This document shows, piece after piece, positions 10,853 to 19,946 of a DNA stretch of 64,000 nt (position 1 is the stretch's first letter; each line of letters starts with the position of its first letter). The translations under genes and the position numbers were made by a program. This DNA comes from Halomonas zincidurans B6. GTDB taxonomy: Bacteria > Pseudomonadota > Gammaproteobacteria > Pseudomonadales > Halomonadaceae. A model generated the notes under the pieces. That model ran no database searches and was not told the DNA's origin. It was given only the letters and a program-made list of their open reading frames with translations. The DNA is taken from positions 2,914,001 through 2,978,000 of the forward strand of contig NZ_JNCK01000001.1 of NCBI RefSeq assembly GCF_000731955.1, in the 5' to 3' direction.

Positions 10853-11383
10853 TTACTTCTTCTTGGCTTCTTTGCGGCGGACAACTTCGTCGCCGTACCG
10901 TATCCCCTTGCCCTTGTAGGGCTCGGGCGGACGGAAGGCGCGAATTTCCGCTGCCACCTGGCCGAGCTGCTGCTTGCTCGCGCTCTTCAGCACGATGACG
11001 GTGTTCTTGGGCGTTTCCGCCGTGACACCTTCGGGCAACGTGTATTCGACCGGGTGAGAGAAACCCAGTGTCAGGTTGAGCGTCTTGCCACTTGCCTGGG
11101 CACGGTAGCCGACGCCATTGATCTCGAGAGACTTGGTGAAGCCTTCGGTGACACCGGTGACCATGTTCTGGACCAGTGCACGTGTGGTGCCGACCATCGC
11201 CCAGCTCTTGGCGGACTCGCCCGGAGCGAAGGTCAGCTGACCCTGTTCCTGACCGATCACCACGTCGGGGTGAACGGTCATGCTCTGGGAGCCCTGACCG
11301 CCCTTGACGGTCAGCTGGGCGGCGTCGAGCTTGACCTCGACGCCGCTCGGCAGTTTAACCGGATACTTGGCTACGCGGGACAT
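10853..11383 (-). CDS. rplF: 50S ribosomal protein L6
   Basis: A 176-residue protein of two tandem L6 folds that sits near the factor-binding site. MSRVAKYPVKLPSGVEV opens it, GVGYRAQASGKTLNLTLGFSH is the linker region, and RPPEPYKGKGIRY near the C-terminus is the signature. It ends in a lysine cluster (KEAKKK). It lies 9 nt after rpsH. Confidence 0.98.
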   Translation of the reverse strand: MSRVAKYPVKLPSGVEVKLDAAQLTVKGGQGSQSMTVHPDVVIGQEQGQLTFAPGESAKSWAMVGTTRALVQNMVTGVTEGFTKSLEINGVGYRAQASGKTLNLTLGFSHPVEYTLPEGVTAETPKNTVIVLKSASKQQLGQVAAEIRAFRPPEPYKGKGIRYGDEVVRRKEAKKK

Positions 11384-11392
11384 TCGTCACTC

Positions 11393-11785
11393 CTAGAATA
11401 CGGTGCAGATGACTTCACCACCGACACCGGCGCTGCGCGCTGCGCGATCGGTCATCACCCCGTTGGAGGTGGAAACGATCGCGACACCCAGGCCATCCGC
11501 GACTTTCGGCAGCTCGCCCTTGCCCTTGTAGATGCGCAGGGACGGCTTGGAAACGCGCTGGATGTGCTCGATGACCGGCTTGCCCTCGAAGTACTTGAGG
11601 GTCACCGACAGCTGCGGCTTGGCGCCTTCGGCAACCGCGAAGTCGCCGATGTAGCCCTCGTCCTTCAATACACGGGCCACTTCGACCTTCAGCTTGGAGG
11701 ACGGCATGGTGACCGTCTCCTTGGTAGCCATCTGCGCATTGCGGATACGGGTGAACATATCCGCCAGCGTATCTTGCATGCTCAT
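11393..11785 (-). CDS. rpsH: 30S ribosomal protein S8
   Basis: A 130-residue protein that binds 16S helix 21 and in E. coli represses the spc operon. I chose the start MSMQDTLADMFTRIRNAQ at 11785 because it matches the family and follows GAGCGTAACG. The frame extends 74 codons upstream through rpsN territory, which is not coding. The C-terminal STSNGVMTDRAARSAGVGGE motif is diagnostic. It lies 28 nt after rpsN. Confidence 0.98.
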   Translation of the reverse strand: MSMQDTLADMFTRIRNAQMATKETVTMPSSKLKVEVARVLKDEGYIGDFAVAEGAKPQLSVTLKYFEGKPVIEHIQRVSKPSLRIYKGKGELPKVADGLGVAIVSTSNGVMTDRAARSAGVGGEVICTVF

Positions 11786-11813
11786 TACGTTACGCTCCTG
11801 ATTCTTCGTGGCG

Positions 11814-12119
11814 TTACCAGCTGGACTTCTTGAGTCCGGGAACGTCGCCACGCATGGCTGCTTCGCGCAGTTTGTTGCGACCCAAGCCAAACTTGTTGTA
11901 GTAGCCGTGCGGTCGTCCGGTGATGCGGCAGCGATTACGCTGACGGACCGGACTGGAATCGCGCGGCAACGACTGCAGCTTGAGCTGGGCGTCGAAGCGC
12001 TCTTCATCGGAAGCGTTGACGTCGTAGATTACAGCCTTGAGCTCGGCGCGCTTGGCGGCATATTTGGCCACCAGCTCCGCGCGCTTCTGCTCACGCTCAA
12101 CCATGCTTTTCTTTGCCAT
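11814..12119 (-). CDS. rpsN: 30S ribosomal protein S14 (zinc-free form)
   Basis: A 101-residue protein of the 30S head. MAKKSMVEREQKRAELV opens it and RNRCRITGRPHGYYNKFGLG is the signature. The long form has no CxxC pairs, so this is the zinc-independent type, in contrast to the zinc-binding L36 in the same operon. It lies 10 nt after rplE. Confidence 0.98.
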   Translation of the reverse strand: MAKKSMVEREQKRAELVAKYAAKRAELKAVIYDVNASDEERFDAQLKLQSLPRDSSPVRQRNRCRITGRPHGYYNKFGLGRNKLREAAMRGDVPGLKKSSW

Positions 12120-12129
12120 GATCCCACCC

Positions 12130-12669
12130 TTATTTCTTGAACGGGAAGTTCAGCGCGCTGAGCAGCGCACGGCCTTCATCATCGCTGTTGGCAGTGGTGG
12201 TGATGGTTACATCGAGACCACGAATCCGGTCGATCTTATCATACTCGAGCTCCGGAAAGATGATCTGCTCACGCACGCCCATTGAGTAGTTGCCACGGCC
12301 GTCGAAGGACTTCGGGTTGAGACCCCGGAAGTCGCGCACGCGCGGGATAGCGATGTTCACCAGGCGATCGAGGAAGTCCCACATGCGCTCGCTGCGCAGG
12401 GTCACCTTGATCCCGATCGGCCAGCCTTCGCGGACTTTGAAACCCGCGATGGACTTGCGTGCCTTGGTGACCATCGGCTTCTGACCGGAGAGCTTCTCCA
12501 GGTCACCGATAGCGTTGTCGATCAGCTTCTTGTCGCTGGTCGCGTCACCGACACCCATGTTGAGGGTCACCTTGGTGATCCGGGGTACCTGCATGACGTT
12601 GGCGTAGCTGAACTGCTCGCGGAGTTGAGCCACCACCTCGTTCTGATAACGTTCTTTCAAGTTCGCCAT
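12130..12669 (-). CDS. rplE: 50S ribosomal protein L5
   Basis: A 179-residue 5S rRNA-binding protein of the central protuberance that contacts P-site tRNA. It shows NVMQVPRITKVTLNMGVGDA, RKSIAGFKVREGWPIG and the conserved end VTITTTANSDDEGRALLSAL. It lies 18 nt after rplX. In E. coli the S8 repressor site overlaps this start; I could not identify it by eye here. Confidence 0.98.
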   Translation of the reverse strand: MANLKERYQNEVVAQLREQFSYANVMQVPRITKVTLNMGVGDATSDKKLIDNAIGDLEKLSGQKPMVTKARKSIAGFKVREGWPIGIKVTLRSERMWDFLDRLVNIAIPRVRDFRGLNPKSFDGRGNYSMGVREQIIFPELEYDKIDRIRGLDVTITTTANSDDEGRALLSALNFPFKK

Positions 12670-12687
12670 TTTGCCATCCGACTCGCG

Positions 12688-13005
12688 TTAGGCGTCGATC
12701 TGCTTTTGCGTCGACTTGTAGATACGTACCTTGGTACCGTCTTCCGACATCTGGAAGCCGACGCGATCCGCTTTGCCGGTCTCCGCATTGAAGATGGCCA
12801 CATTGGACGCGTGAATCGAAGCCTCGCGCTCGACGATACCCCCCTGGTTGCCCAGCATGGGGTTGGGCTTGGTGTGACGTTTGATCATGTTCACATCCGA
12901 CACGACATAGCGGTCGTTATCGAGAACGCGCTTGATCTTGCCACGTTTGCCCTTGTCCTTGCCGGCAATGACGATTACTTCGTCGTCACGTTTGATCTTT
13001 TGCAT
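12688..13005 (-). CDS. rplX: 50S ribosomal protein L24
   Basis: A 105-residue assembly-initiator protein of the 50S subunit with a KOW motif near the start (DDEVIVIAGKDKGKRGKI). DVNMIKRHTKPNP and GGIVEREASIHASNVAIF are family-typical. It lies 14 nt after rplN. Confidence 0.98.
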   Translation of the reverse strand: MQKIKRDDEVIVIAGKDKGKRGKIKRVLDNDRYVVSDVNMIKRHTKPNPMLGNQGGIVEREASIHASNVAIFNAETGKADRVGFQMSEDGTKVRIYKSTQKQIDA

Positions 13006-13019
13006 ATCCGCCTCGCTCC

Positions 13020-13391
13020 TTACAGCACTTCAGGCGCTAAGGAAATGATCTTCATGAACTTCTCGGTACGCAGTTCACGAGTGACCGGCCCGAAGATACG
13101 GGTACCGACCGGCTGTTCGTTGGTGTTGTTCAACAGAACCGCCGCATTTCCATCGAAGCGGATCAGCGAACCGTCGTTGCGACGGACGCCACTGCGGGTG
13201 CGGACCACGACCGCTTTCATGACCTGGCCTTTCTTGACCTTGCCACGCGGAATGGCCTCTTTCACCGTTACCTTGATGATGTCACCCACGCGGGCGTAGC
13301 GACGGTGCGAACCGCCCAACACCTTGATGCACTGCACCCGGCGCGCGCCGCTGTTGTCGGCGACATCCAGCATTGTCTGAGTCTGAATCAT
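13020..13391 (-). CDS. rplN: 50S ribosomal protein L14
   Basis: A 123-residue protein on the subunit interface. MIQTQTMLDVADNSGARRV and the signature KKGQVMKAVVVRTRSGVRR are nearly invariant. The length equals the family norm. It lies 53 nt after rpsQ, one of the longer gaps inside this operon. Confidence 0.99.
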   Translation of the reverse strand: MIQTQTMLDVADNSGARRVQCIKVLGGSHRRYARVGDIIKVTVKEAIPRGKVKKGQVMKAVVVRTRSGVRRNDGSLIRFDGNAAVLLNNTNEQPVGTRIFGPVTRELRTEKFMKIISLAPEVL

Positions 13392-13444
13392 CGGTTTTCT
13401 CCAAACCTAATCTGACTGCACTGGTTCCGAAAGGCGCGAGCCGA

Positions 13445-13705
13445 TCAGCCCTTGGCCTGCTCAACGACCTCAACCAGCGTCCAGGCCTTCTTCTTGGACA
13501 GCGGCCGGCATTCCTCGATGGATACCGTGTCGCCGGCCTTGGCCTGGTTCGCCTCGTCGTGGGCGTGCAGCTTGGTGGAGCGCTTCATGTACTTGCCGTA
13601 GATCGGATGGCGTTCACGACGCTCGATCATCACGACAATCGACTTGTCCATCTTGTCGCTCACCACCGTTCCGGTGAGCGTACGGGCTTTCTTTGCTTCG
13701 GCCAT
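13445..13705 (-). CDS. rpsQ: 30S ribosomal protein S17
   Basis: An 86-residue OB-fold protein that binds 16S helices 7 and 11. I use the ATG at 13705 (MAEAKKARTLTGTVVSD), as in Pseudomonas S17, with AGGTGA upstream. A GTG three codons earlier would overlap rpmC. IYGKYMKRSTKLHAHDE and ECRPLSKKKAWTLVEVVE are diagnostic. It starts 1 nt after the rpmC stop. Confidence 0.97.
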   Translation of the reverse strand: MAEAKKARTLTGTVVSDKMDKSIVVMIERRERHPIYGKYMKRSTKLHAHDEANQAKAGDTVSIEECRPLSKKKAWTLVEVVEQAKG

Positions 13706-13706
13706 C

Positions 13707-13898
13707 TCAGTCACCTGCCTTCTCGTTGAGCACCGTCTTCACGCGGGCAATATCCCGGCGCACCTGCTTGAGCAGATGGGTCTGGCTCAACTGGCCGGTG
13801 GCCTTCTGCATACGCAGGTTGAACTGCTCGCGGAGGAGTTCGAAAAGCTGCTCCTGCAGCGCTTCGACCGATTTTTCACGAATTTCCTGGGCTTTCAT
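13707..13898 (-). CDS. rpmC: 50S ribosomal protein L29
   Basis: A 63-residue helical hairpin protein at the tunnel exit, where it helps dock SRP and trigger factor. MKAQEIREKSVEALQEQL and QVRRDIARVKTVLNEK are typical. The ATG at 13898 overlaps the rplP stop by one base (TGATG), which fixes the start and suggests coupled translation. Confidence 0.97.
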   Translation of the reverse strand: MKAQEIREKSVEALQEQLFELLREQFNLRMQKATGQLSQTHLLKQVRRDIARVKTVLNEKAGD

Positions 13899-14311
13899 CA
13901 CATCACCGTCCGTTTCACAAAGGTGGTCGAGACCGGGAATTTCTGAGCCGCCAGCGAGAAGGCTTCACGCGCCAGCTCCTCCGGGACCCCTTCGATCTCG
14001 TAGAGCACCTTGCCGGGCTGGATCTGCGCGACCCAGTACTCGACGGAGCCCTTGCCCTTACCCATCCGGACTTCCAGCGGCTTTTTGGTCACTGGCTTGT
14101 CCGGAAAGACCCGGATCCAGATCTTGCCGCCACGCTTGACGTGGCGCGTGATCGCACGCCGACCGGCTTCGATCTGGCGAGCGGTGACGCGACCGCGACC
14201 CGTCGCCTTGAGGCCGTATTCGCCGAAACTCACCTTGCTTCCGCGGTGTGCCAGGCCACGATTGCGGCCCTTCATCACCTTGCGGAATTTCGTACGCTTG
14301 GGTTGCAACAT
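13898..14311 (-). CDS. rplP: 50S ribosomal protein L16
   Basis: A 137-residue protein near the A-site elbow. MLQPKRTKFRKVMKGRNRG and the signature KRGGKIWIRVFPDKPVTKKP are diagnostic, and RMGKGKGSVEYWVAQ is the flexible loop. It lies 15 nt after rpsC and overlaps the rpmC start by one base. Confidence 0.98.
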   Translation of the reverse strand: MLQPKRTKFRKVMKGRNRGLAHRGSKVSFGEYGLKATGRGRVTARQIEAGRRAITRHVKRGGKIWIRVFPDKPVTKKPLEVRMGKGKGSVEYWVAQIQPGKVLYEIEGVPEELAREAFSLAAQKFPVSTTFVKRTVM

Positions 14312-14326
14312 CGATTACATCTCCCC

Positions 14327-15025
14327 TTACTTGGAACCTTTCTTCTTGGGCGCAGCCTGAGCCTGTTGCTTCTGCTTGGCACGCACCTCTTCGATGCCCC
14401 CGAGGATTTCACCCTTGAAGATCCACACCTTGACGCCGATGACGCCGTAGGTGGTGTGGGCTTCGTAGGTCGCGTAATCGATGTCCGCACGCAGGGTGTG
14501 CAGCGGCACACGGCCTTCGCGATACCATTCGGTACGCGCGATTTCCGCACCACCAAGACGCCCTGACAGCTGGATCTTGATGCCGCCGGCGCCCAGGCGC
14601 ATGGCGTTCTGTACGGCGCGCTTCATGGCACGACGGAACATCACCCGGCGCTCGAGCTGGCCGCACACGTTCTGCGCGACGAGCTGGGCGTCGAGTTCCG
14701 GCTTGCGGACTTCCTCGATGTTGACGTGTACCGGCACGCCCATCATCGCGGTGACGTCGCGGCGCAGCCGGTCGACATCTTCGCCCTTCTTGCCGATCAC
14801 GATGCCCGGACGGGCAGTGTGAATGGTGATACGAGCGTTGTTCGCGGGGCGCTCGATGGTGATGCGGCTCACGGAGGCGTTCTTCAAACGCTGTTCCAGG
14901 AAGCTGCGCACTTCGAGATCGCTGTTCAGCTTGTCGGCATAAGCACCGCGTTCGGCGTACCAGACCGAAGTATGGTCCTTGACGATACCCAGCCGAATAC
15001 CTGTCGGATTTACTTTCTGACCCAT
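14327..15025 (-). CDS. rpsC: 30S ribosomal protein S3
   Basis: A 232-residue protein at the mRNA entrance. The start MGQKVNPTGIRLGIVKDH at 15025 is the family start. The KH domain (ITIHTARPGIVIGKKGEDVD) lies near 50-70. The C-terminal domain contains GRLGGAEIARTEWYREGRVP. The tail is rich in Gln, Ala and Lys. It lies 11 nt after rplV. Confidence 0.98.
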   Translation of the reverse strand: MGQKVNPTGIRLGIVKDHTSVWYAERGAYADKLNSDLEVRSFLEQRLKNASVSRITIERPANNARITIHTARPGIVIGKKGEDVDRLRRDVTAMMGVPVHVNIEEVRKPELDAQLVAQNVCGQLERRVMFRRAMKRAVQNAMRLGAGGIKIQLSGRLGGAEIARTEWYREGRVPLHTLRADIDYATYEAHTTYGVIGVKVWIFKGEILGGIEEVRAKQKQQAQAAPKKKGSK

Positions 15026-15036
15026 CTGGTCGACTC

Positions 15037-15369
15037 CTACTTCTCGGCTACCTTGACGGTGATGTGGCATGTGCGCTTCAAGATGCGATCCGCACGGCCC
15101 TTGGCGCGCGGCTGGATGCGCTTGAGCGTCATGCCCTCATCGACACAGATGGTCGAGACACGCAGCTCGTCGATGTCCATGCCGTTGTTTTCTTCCGCGT
15201 TCGCAATGGCGGACTGAAGCGTCTTCTTGACCAGCTTGGCAGCCTTCTTCGGCGAGAAGGTCAGCAGGTCAATCGCTTCGGCGACCGGCTTACCGCGCAC
15301 CTGGTCAGCCACCAAACGGGCCTTCTGGGCGGATAAACGAGCGCCACGCAGCTTAGCTGTGACTTCCAT
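15037..15369 (-). CDS. rplV: 50S ribosomal protein L22
   Basis: A 110-residue protein whose extended loop lines the exit tunnel opposite L4. GARLSAQKARLVADQVRGKP and the C-terminal signature KRIQPRAKGRADRILKRTCH are clear. The macrolide-relevant loop shows no visible duplication or deletion. It lies 18 nt after rpsS. Confidence 0.98.
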   Translation of the reverse strand: MEVTAKLRGARLSAQKARLVADQVRGKPVAEAIDLLTFSPKKAAKLVKKTLQSAIANAEENNGMDIDELRVSTICVDEGMTLKRIQPRAKGRADRILKRTCHITVKVAEK

Positions 15370-15387
15370 CTCTAATCCCTCTCTGGC

Positions 15388-15663
15388 TTACCGTTTGGCT
15401 TTCCTGTCCGCCGCATGGCCGCGATAGGTGCGGGTAGCAGCGAATTCGCCCAGCTTGTGGCCAACCATTTCCTCGGAGACGTGCACCGGGACGTGTTGGC
15501 GACCGTTATGGACTGCAATGGTGAGCCCGACCATGTTGGGCAGGATCATCGAACGACGCGACCAGGTCTTGATCGGTTTGCGGTCGTTCTTTTCCACTGC
15601 AGTCTCAACCTTCTTCAACAGATGAAGGTCAATAAATGGACCTTTCTTCAGTGAACGTGGCAC
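15388..15663 (-). CDS. rpsS: 30S ribosomal protein S19
   Basis: A 91-residue head protein that contacts S13 and the A-site finger. MPRSLKKGPFIDLHLLKKVE and GHKLGEFAATRTYRGHA are the family signatures. It lies 33 nt after rplB. Confidence 0.98.
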   Translation of the reverse strand: MPRSLKKGPFIDLHLLKKVETAVEKNDRKPIKTWSRRSMILPNMVGLTIAVHNGRQHVPVHVSEEMVGHKLGEFAATRTYRGHAADRKAKR

Positions 15664-15696
15664 AGCCGTTACCTCTTGATGTCTTGGCGTTGGATC

Positions 15697-16527
15697 TTAT
15701 TTCCGGGCCTTGCGGCGACGGACGATCAGCTTGTCGGTGCGCTTGTTCTTGCGGGTCTTGTGGCCCTTGGTGGGAACGCCCCACGGGCTGACCGGATGAC
15801 GGCCGCCACTGCTGCGGCCTTCACCGCCGCCGTGCGGGTGGTCCACCGGGTTCATCGCGACACCGCGAACGGTCGGGCGCACACCGCGCCAGCGCTTGGC
15901 ACCGGCCTTGCCGAGTTGACGGAGGCTGTGCTCTGAGTTGCTCACCTCACCGAGTGTCGCGCGGCATTCCGCCAGCACCTTGCGCATCTCGCCGGAGCGC
16001 AGACGCAGGGTGGCGTAGTTGCTCTCGCGAGCGACCAGCTGGGCGCTGGCACCGGCACTGCGTGCCAACTGCGCGCCCTTGCCGGGCTTGAGCTCGATGC
16101 AATGAACGGTGGAACCCAGCGGGATGTTGCGCAGCGGCAGCGTGTTGCCACGCTTGATCGGCGCATTGACCCCGGATTCCAGCTGATCGCCCGCGCTCAC
16201 GCCCTTGGGCGCGATCACGTAGCGACGCTCGCCGTCCAGATATTTCAGCAGCGCGATGTGAGCACTGCGATTGGGATCGTACTCGAGGCGCTCGACGATG
16301 GCGGGAACGCCATCCTTGTTGCGCTTGAAGTCGATCTGGCGATAATGCTGACGATGGCCGCCGCCCACGTGACGCGTGGTGATGCGGCCATGGTTGTTAC
16401 GCCCGCCGGACTTCGACTGCTTCTCGAGCAGCGGCGCGTACGGCCGGCCCTTGTAGAGCTCGTCGTTGACGACCTTTACCAGGTGGCGACGACCGGCGGA
16501 TGTGGGTTTGGTCTTAACTACTGCCAT
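15697..16527 (-). CDS. rplB: 50S ribosomal protein L2
   Basis: A 276-residue protein required for subunit joining and peptidyl-transferase activity. It shows GGGHRQHYRQIDFKRNKDGV near the N-terminus and NPVDHPHGGGEGRSSGGRHP near residue 225, containing the conserved histidine near the catalytic centre. It lies 17 nt after rplW. Confidence 0.99.
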   Translation of the reverse strand: MAVVKTKPTSAGRRHLVKVVNDELYKGRPYAPLLEKQSKSGGRNNHGRITTRHVGGGHRQHYRQIDFKRNKDGVPAIVERLEYDPNRSAHIALLKYLDGERRYVIAPKGVSAGDQLESGVNAPIKRGNTLPLRNIPLGSTVHCIELKPGKGAQLARSAGASAQLVARESNYATLRLRSGEMRKVLAECRATLGEVSNSEHSLRQLGKAGAKRWRGVRPTVRGVAMNPVDHPHGGGEGRSSGGRHPVSPWGVPTKGHKTRKNKRTDKLIVRRRKARK

Positions 16528-16544
16528 GATCCGTACTCCTGCCC

Positions 16545-16841
16545 TTATTCGGCGCCAGAGAAGTCTTCGAGGGTCTCGCCCGCTGCCAGCGTTACGTAGG
16601 CCTTGCGGTAGCCCTTGCGCAGGCCCGTGCCATTCTGGGTGCGCTTGGTCTTGCCCTTCACGTTGAGGACCTGCACGCGCTCGACCTGCTTGCCGAAGAG
16701 CGCCTGAACGGCCTTCTTGATCTCCGGCTTGGTCGCGTCACTGGCCACCTTGAACACGTACTGGTTGTTCTCGGCGGCGAAGGCGGCCTTCTCGGTCACG
16801 TGCGGTCCGAGCAGAACCTTGAATACACGTTCCTGGTTCAT
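16545..16841 (-). CDS. rplW: 50S ribosomal protein L23
   Basis: A 98-residue protein at the tunnel exit, a docking site for SRP and trigger factor. HVTEKAAFAAENNQYVFKV and the loop NVKGKTKRTQNGTGLRKGY are typical. Its start overlaps the rplD stop by 4 nt, suggesting translational coupling. Confidence 0.98.
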   Translation of the reverse strand: MNQERVFKVLLGPHVTEKAAFAAENNQYVFKVASDATKPEIKKAVQALFGKQVERVQVLNVKGKTKRTQNGTGLRKGYRKAYVTLAAGETLEDFSGAE

Positions 16842-17446
16842 GCCAGCTTCTCCTCGAATTTGCGCAGAGCGGAGACGGTGACCAGCACCTTGTCGAAGGC
16901 GACCAGGCTCACCGGATCGGCAGCGGGGACGTCGACCACATCCACGTTGGGAATGTTGCGAGCGGCCAGATAGAGCTTCTCGTCGATGTCGTCGCTGACG
17001 ATCAGCACTTTTTCGAGACCCAGCTCGCCCAGCTTGGCCACCAACTGCTTGGTCTTGGGCGTCTCGACGGCGAACTCCTCGACCACCACCAGGCGTTCCT
17101 GACGGATCAGCTCGGAGAGGATCGAACGCATCGCCGCGCGGTACATCTTGCGGTTGACCTTCTGGGTGTAGTCCTGGGGACGTGCCGCAAAGGTCACACC
17201 GCCGCTACGCCACAGCGGCGAGCGGATGGTACCGGCGCGTGCGCGACCGGTGCCTTTCTGGCGCCACGGCTTCTTGCCGCCGCCACGCACGTCGGAACGG
17301 GTCTTCTGAGCGCGGGTGCCCTGACGGCCCGCCGCCAGATAGGCGGTGACCACCTGGTGGACCAGCGCTTCGTTGAATTCTTTGCCAAAGGTTGCGTCGG
17401 CGACTTCGACAGTACCGGCGCTTGCACCTGCAAGATTCAGATTCAT
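16838..17446 (-). CDS. rplD: 50S ribosomal protein L4, probable operon autoregulator
   Basis: A 202-residue protein whose long loop (about 45-95: RSDVRGGGKKPWRQKGTGRA and the following Arg/Ser-rich part) lines the exit tunnel. In E. coli free L4 also represses the S10 operon by binding a leader RNA that mimics its 23S site (established). Here a 43-nt copy of the domain I rRNA segment lies before rplC, two genes upstream of rplD in transcription order (18117-18159), so L4 control acting inside the operon is inferred. It lies 13 nt after rplC and overlaps rplW by 4 nt. Confidence 0.98.
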   Translation of the reverse strand: MNLNLAGASAGTVEVADATFGKEFNEALVHQVVTAYLAAGRQGTRAQKTRSDVRGGGKKPWRQKGTGRARAGTIRSPLWRSGGVTFAARPQDYTQKVNRKMYRAAMRSILSELIRQERLVVVEEFAVETPKTKQLVAKLGELGLEKVLIVSDDIDEKLYLAARNIPNVDVVDVPAADPVSLVAFDKVLVTVSALRKFEEKLA

Positions 17447-17459
17447 CGGTAGTTACCCC

Positions 17460-18098
17460 TCAGCGAGCTTTCACGGCTGTGCGAACGATCACGTCGCCGC
17501 CCGGCGCACCAGGAACGGCGCCCTTGATCAGCAGCAGGTTGCGTTCGGCATCGACACGGACGATTTCCAGGCTCTGGACGGTAGTCCGGGCGTTGCCCAT
17601 CTGACCGGCCATCTTCTTGCCCTTGAAAACGCGCCCCGGGGTCTGGCACTGGCCGATGGAGCCGGGTGCCCGATGGGACAGGGAGTTGCCGTGGGTCATG
17701 TCCTGGGTGCGGAAGTTCCAGCGCTTGACGGCGCCCTGGAAGCCCTTGCCCTTGGAGGTGCCGGTCACGTCGACCTTCTGACCAGCTTCAAAGAGGGATA
17801 CGGTGATTTCGCCGCCCACTTGCGGAGCTTGCTCGCCTTCGGCAAGACGGAACTCCATCAATGAACGACCGGCCTCGATGCCTGCCTTGGCGAACTGGCC
17901 TGCGGCCGCCTTGGTCAGATGCTTGGCCTTGCGGGAACCGGTTGTCACCTGCACCGCGTTGTAACCGTCGCTTTCGACGGTCTTGACACAGGTCACGCGG
18001 TTAGGCTCAACCTCGATAACGGTTACGGGCACGGATGCGCCATCTTCGGTGAAGACGCGGGTCATACCGCTCTTCTTACCGACCAAACCGATAGTCAT
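17460..18098 (-). CDS. rplC: 50S ribosomal protein L3
   Basis: A 212-residue protein reaching towards the peptidyl-transferase centre. MTIGLVGKKSGMTRVFTEDG opens it, KGFQGAVKRWNFRTQDMTHG and GSIGQCQTPGRVFKGKKMAG hold the conserved loop, with the glutamine that PrmB methylates in E. coli. The AGGAG Shine-Dalgarno (18106-18110) lies only 6 nt after a segment identical to 23S rRNA, so initiation here is the likely target of L4 repression (inference). Confidence 0.98.
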   Translation of the reverse strand: MTIGLVGKKSGMTRVFTEDGASVPVTVIEVEPNRVTCVKTVESDGYNAVQVTTGSRKAKHLTKAAAGQFAKAGIEAGRSLMEFRLAEGEQAPQVGGEITVSLFEAGQKVDVTGTSKGKGFQGAVKRWNFRTQDMTHGNSLSHRAPGSIGQCQTPGRVFKGKKMAGQMGNARTTVQSLEIVRVDAERNLLLIKGAVPGAPGGDVIVRTAVKAR

Positions 18099-18116
18099 GT
18101 TCAGTCTCCTATAGTG

Positions 18117-18159
18117 TACGGGGCTATCACCCGCTATGGCTGCCCTTTCCAGAGCATTC
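18117..18159 (-). promoter_or_regulatory. 23S rRNA domain I mimic: candidate L4-binding autoregulatory element
   Basis: Aligned by eye, 18117-18159 matches 41342-41384 of the 23S gene in this window at 37 of 43 positions. The 24 bases at 18117-18140 are identical to 41342-41365. Both copies lie on the transcribed minus strand in the same orientation. The rRNA copy corresponds to nt 292-334 of this 23S, the domain I region to which E. coli L4 binding has been mapped. The element ends 6 nt before the rplC Shine-Dalgarno. Its core, GGGTGATAGCCCCGTA, can form a small GGG/CCC hairpin. Function is inferred. Confidence 0.75.
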
Positions 18160-18247
18160 CACTAGCACGTTGTATGACGCCATCACGGCGTGGCGGCTGC
18201 TGCTGATACGGTGTGACCAGCGCTGGGCCGCAGTGACTAGTGTGGTA

Positions 18248-18559
18248 TCAATCGAGCTTGATTTGGACGTCCACGCCGGCGGCGAGGTCGAGTTTCATCA
18301 GCGCATCGACGGTCTTCTCCGTCGGCTCGACGATGTCGAGCACGCGCTTGTGAGTGCGAATCTCGTACTGGTCGCGCGCGTCTTTGTTGACGTGCGGCGA
18401 GATCAGCACCGTGTAGCGCTCACGGTTGGTCGGCAGCGGAATCGGGCCGTGCACCTGAGCCCCGGTCCGCTTCGCGGTATCCACGATCTCCTGGGCGGAC
18501 TGGTCGATCAGGCGATGGTCGAATGCCTTCAGCCGAATGCGAATCTTCTGGTTCTGCAT
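18248..18559 (-). CDS. rpsJ: 30S ribosomal protein S10 (NusE)
   Basis: A 103-residue protein of the 30S head that also acts with NusB in boxA-dependent antitermination of rRNA operons. MQNQKIRIRLKAFDHRLIDQ and GPIPLPTNRERYTVLISPHV are diagnostic. It is the first gene of the S10 operon, with its own promoter. A gap of 149 nt separates it from rplC, unusually long for this operon, and that gap holds the 23S mimic. Confidence 0.99.
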   Translation of the reverse strand: MQNQKIRIRLKAFDHRLIDQSAQEIVDTAKRTGAQVHGPIPLPTNRERYTVLISPHVNKDARDQYEIRTHKRVLDIVEPTEKTVDALMKLDLAAGVDVQIKLD

Positions 18560-18583
18560 TAGCCCTAAACTCCAATGGATGTC

Positions 18584-18599
18584 GACGGCGCGAGCCGTC
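18584..18599 (-). other. Small hairpin in the short rpsJ leader
   Basis: A 6-bp GACGGC/GCCGTC stem with a 4-nt loop lies in the roughly 58-nt leader between the rpsJ promoter and its start. The leader is far shorter than the roughly 170-nt E. coli S10 leader, so the multi-hairpin E. coli element is absent. Confidence 0.6.
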
Positions 18600-18623
18600 T
18601 ACCCACGCATTTAAAGGATGCGC

Positions 18624-18652
18624 ATTATAGGCATGCAACTTCCCAGAGTCAA
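18624..18652 (-). promoter_or_regulatory. Sigma70 promoter of the S10 operon
   Basis: TTGACT (18652-18647), a 17-nt spacer and a perfect TATAAT (18629-18624) lie between the tuf terminator and rpsJ. The predicted start of transcription is near 18617. Confidence 0.85.
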
Positions 18653-18674
18653 ACGGGAAAGCCAACATGCGCAG

Positions 18675-18702
18675 AAAAGGGGGCTCCTTGCGGAGCCCCC
18701 TT
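18675..18702 (-). terminator. Terminator after tuf
   Basis: A GGGGGCTCC/GGAGCCCCC 9-bp stem with a 4-nt loop is followed on the minus strand by TTTT. It separates the str operon from the S10 operon. Confidence 0.88.
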
Positions 18703-18723
18703 CAATCATCAGCAGTCCGAGAC

Positions 18724-19917
<1,194 letters not shown>

Positions 19918-19946
19918 TGCTATAACCTCTTTACGTTAGCTAACGG

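Noticed and set aside
13707..13714. GTG start for rpsQ overlapping rpmC
   Set aside because: The ATG at 13705 has a better Shine-Dalgarno (AGGTGA) and matches the N-terminus of Pseudomonas S17.
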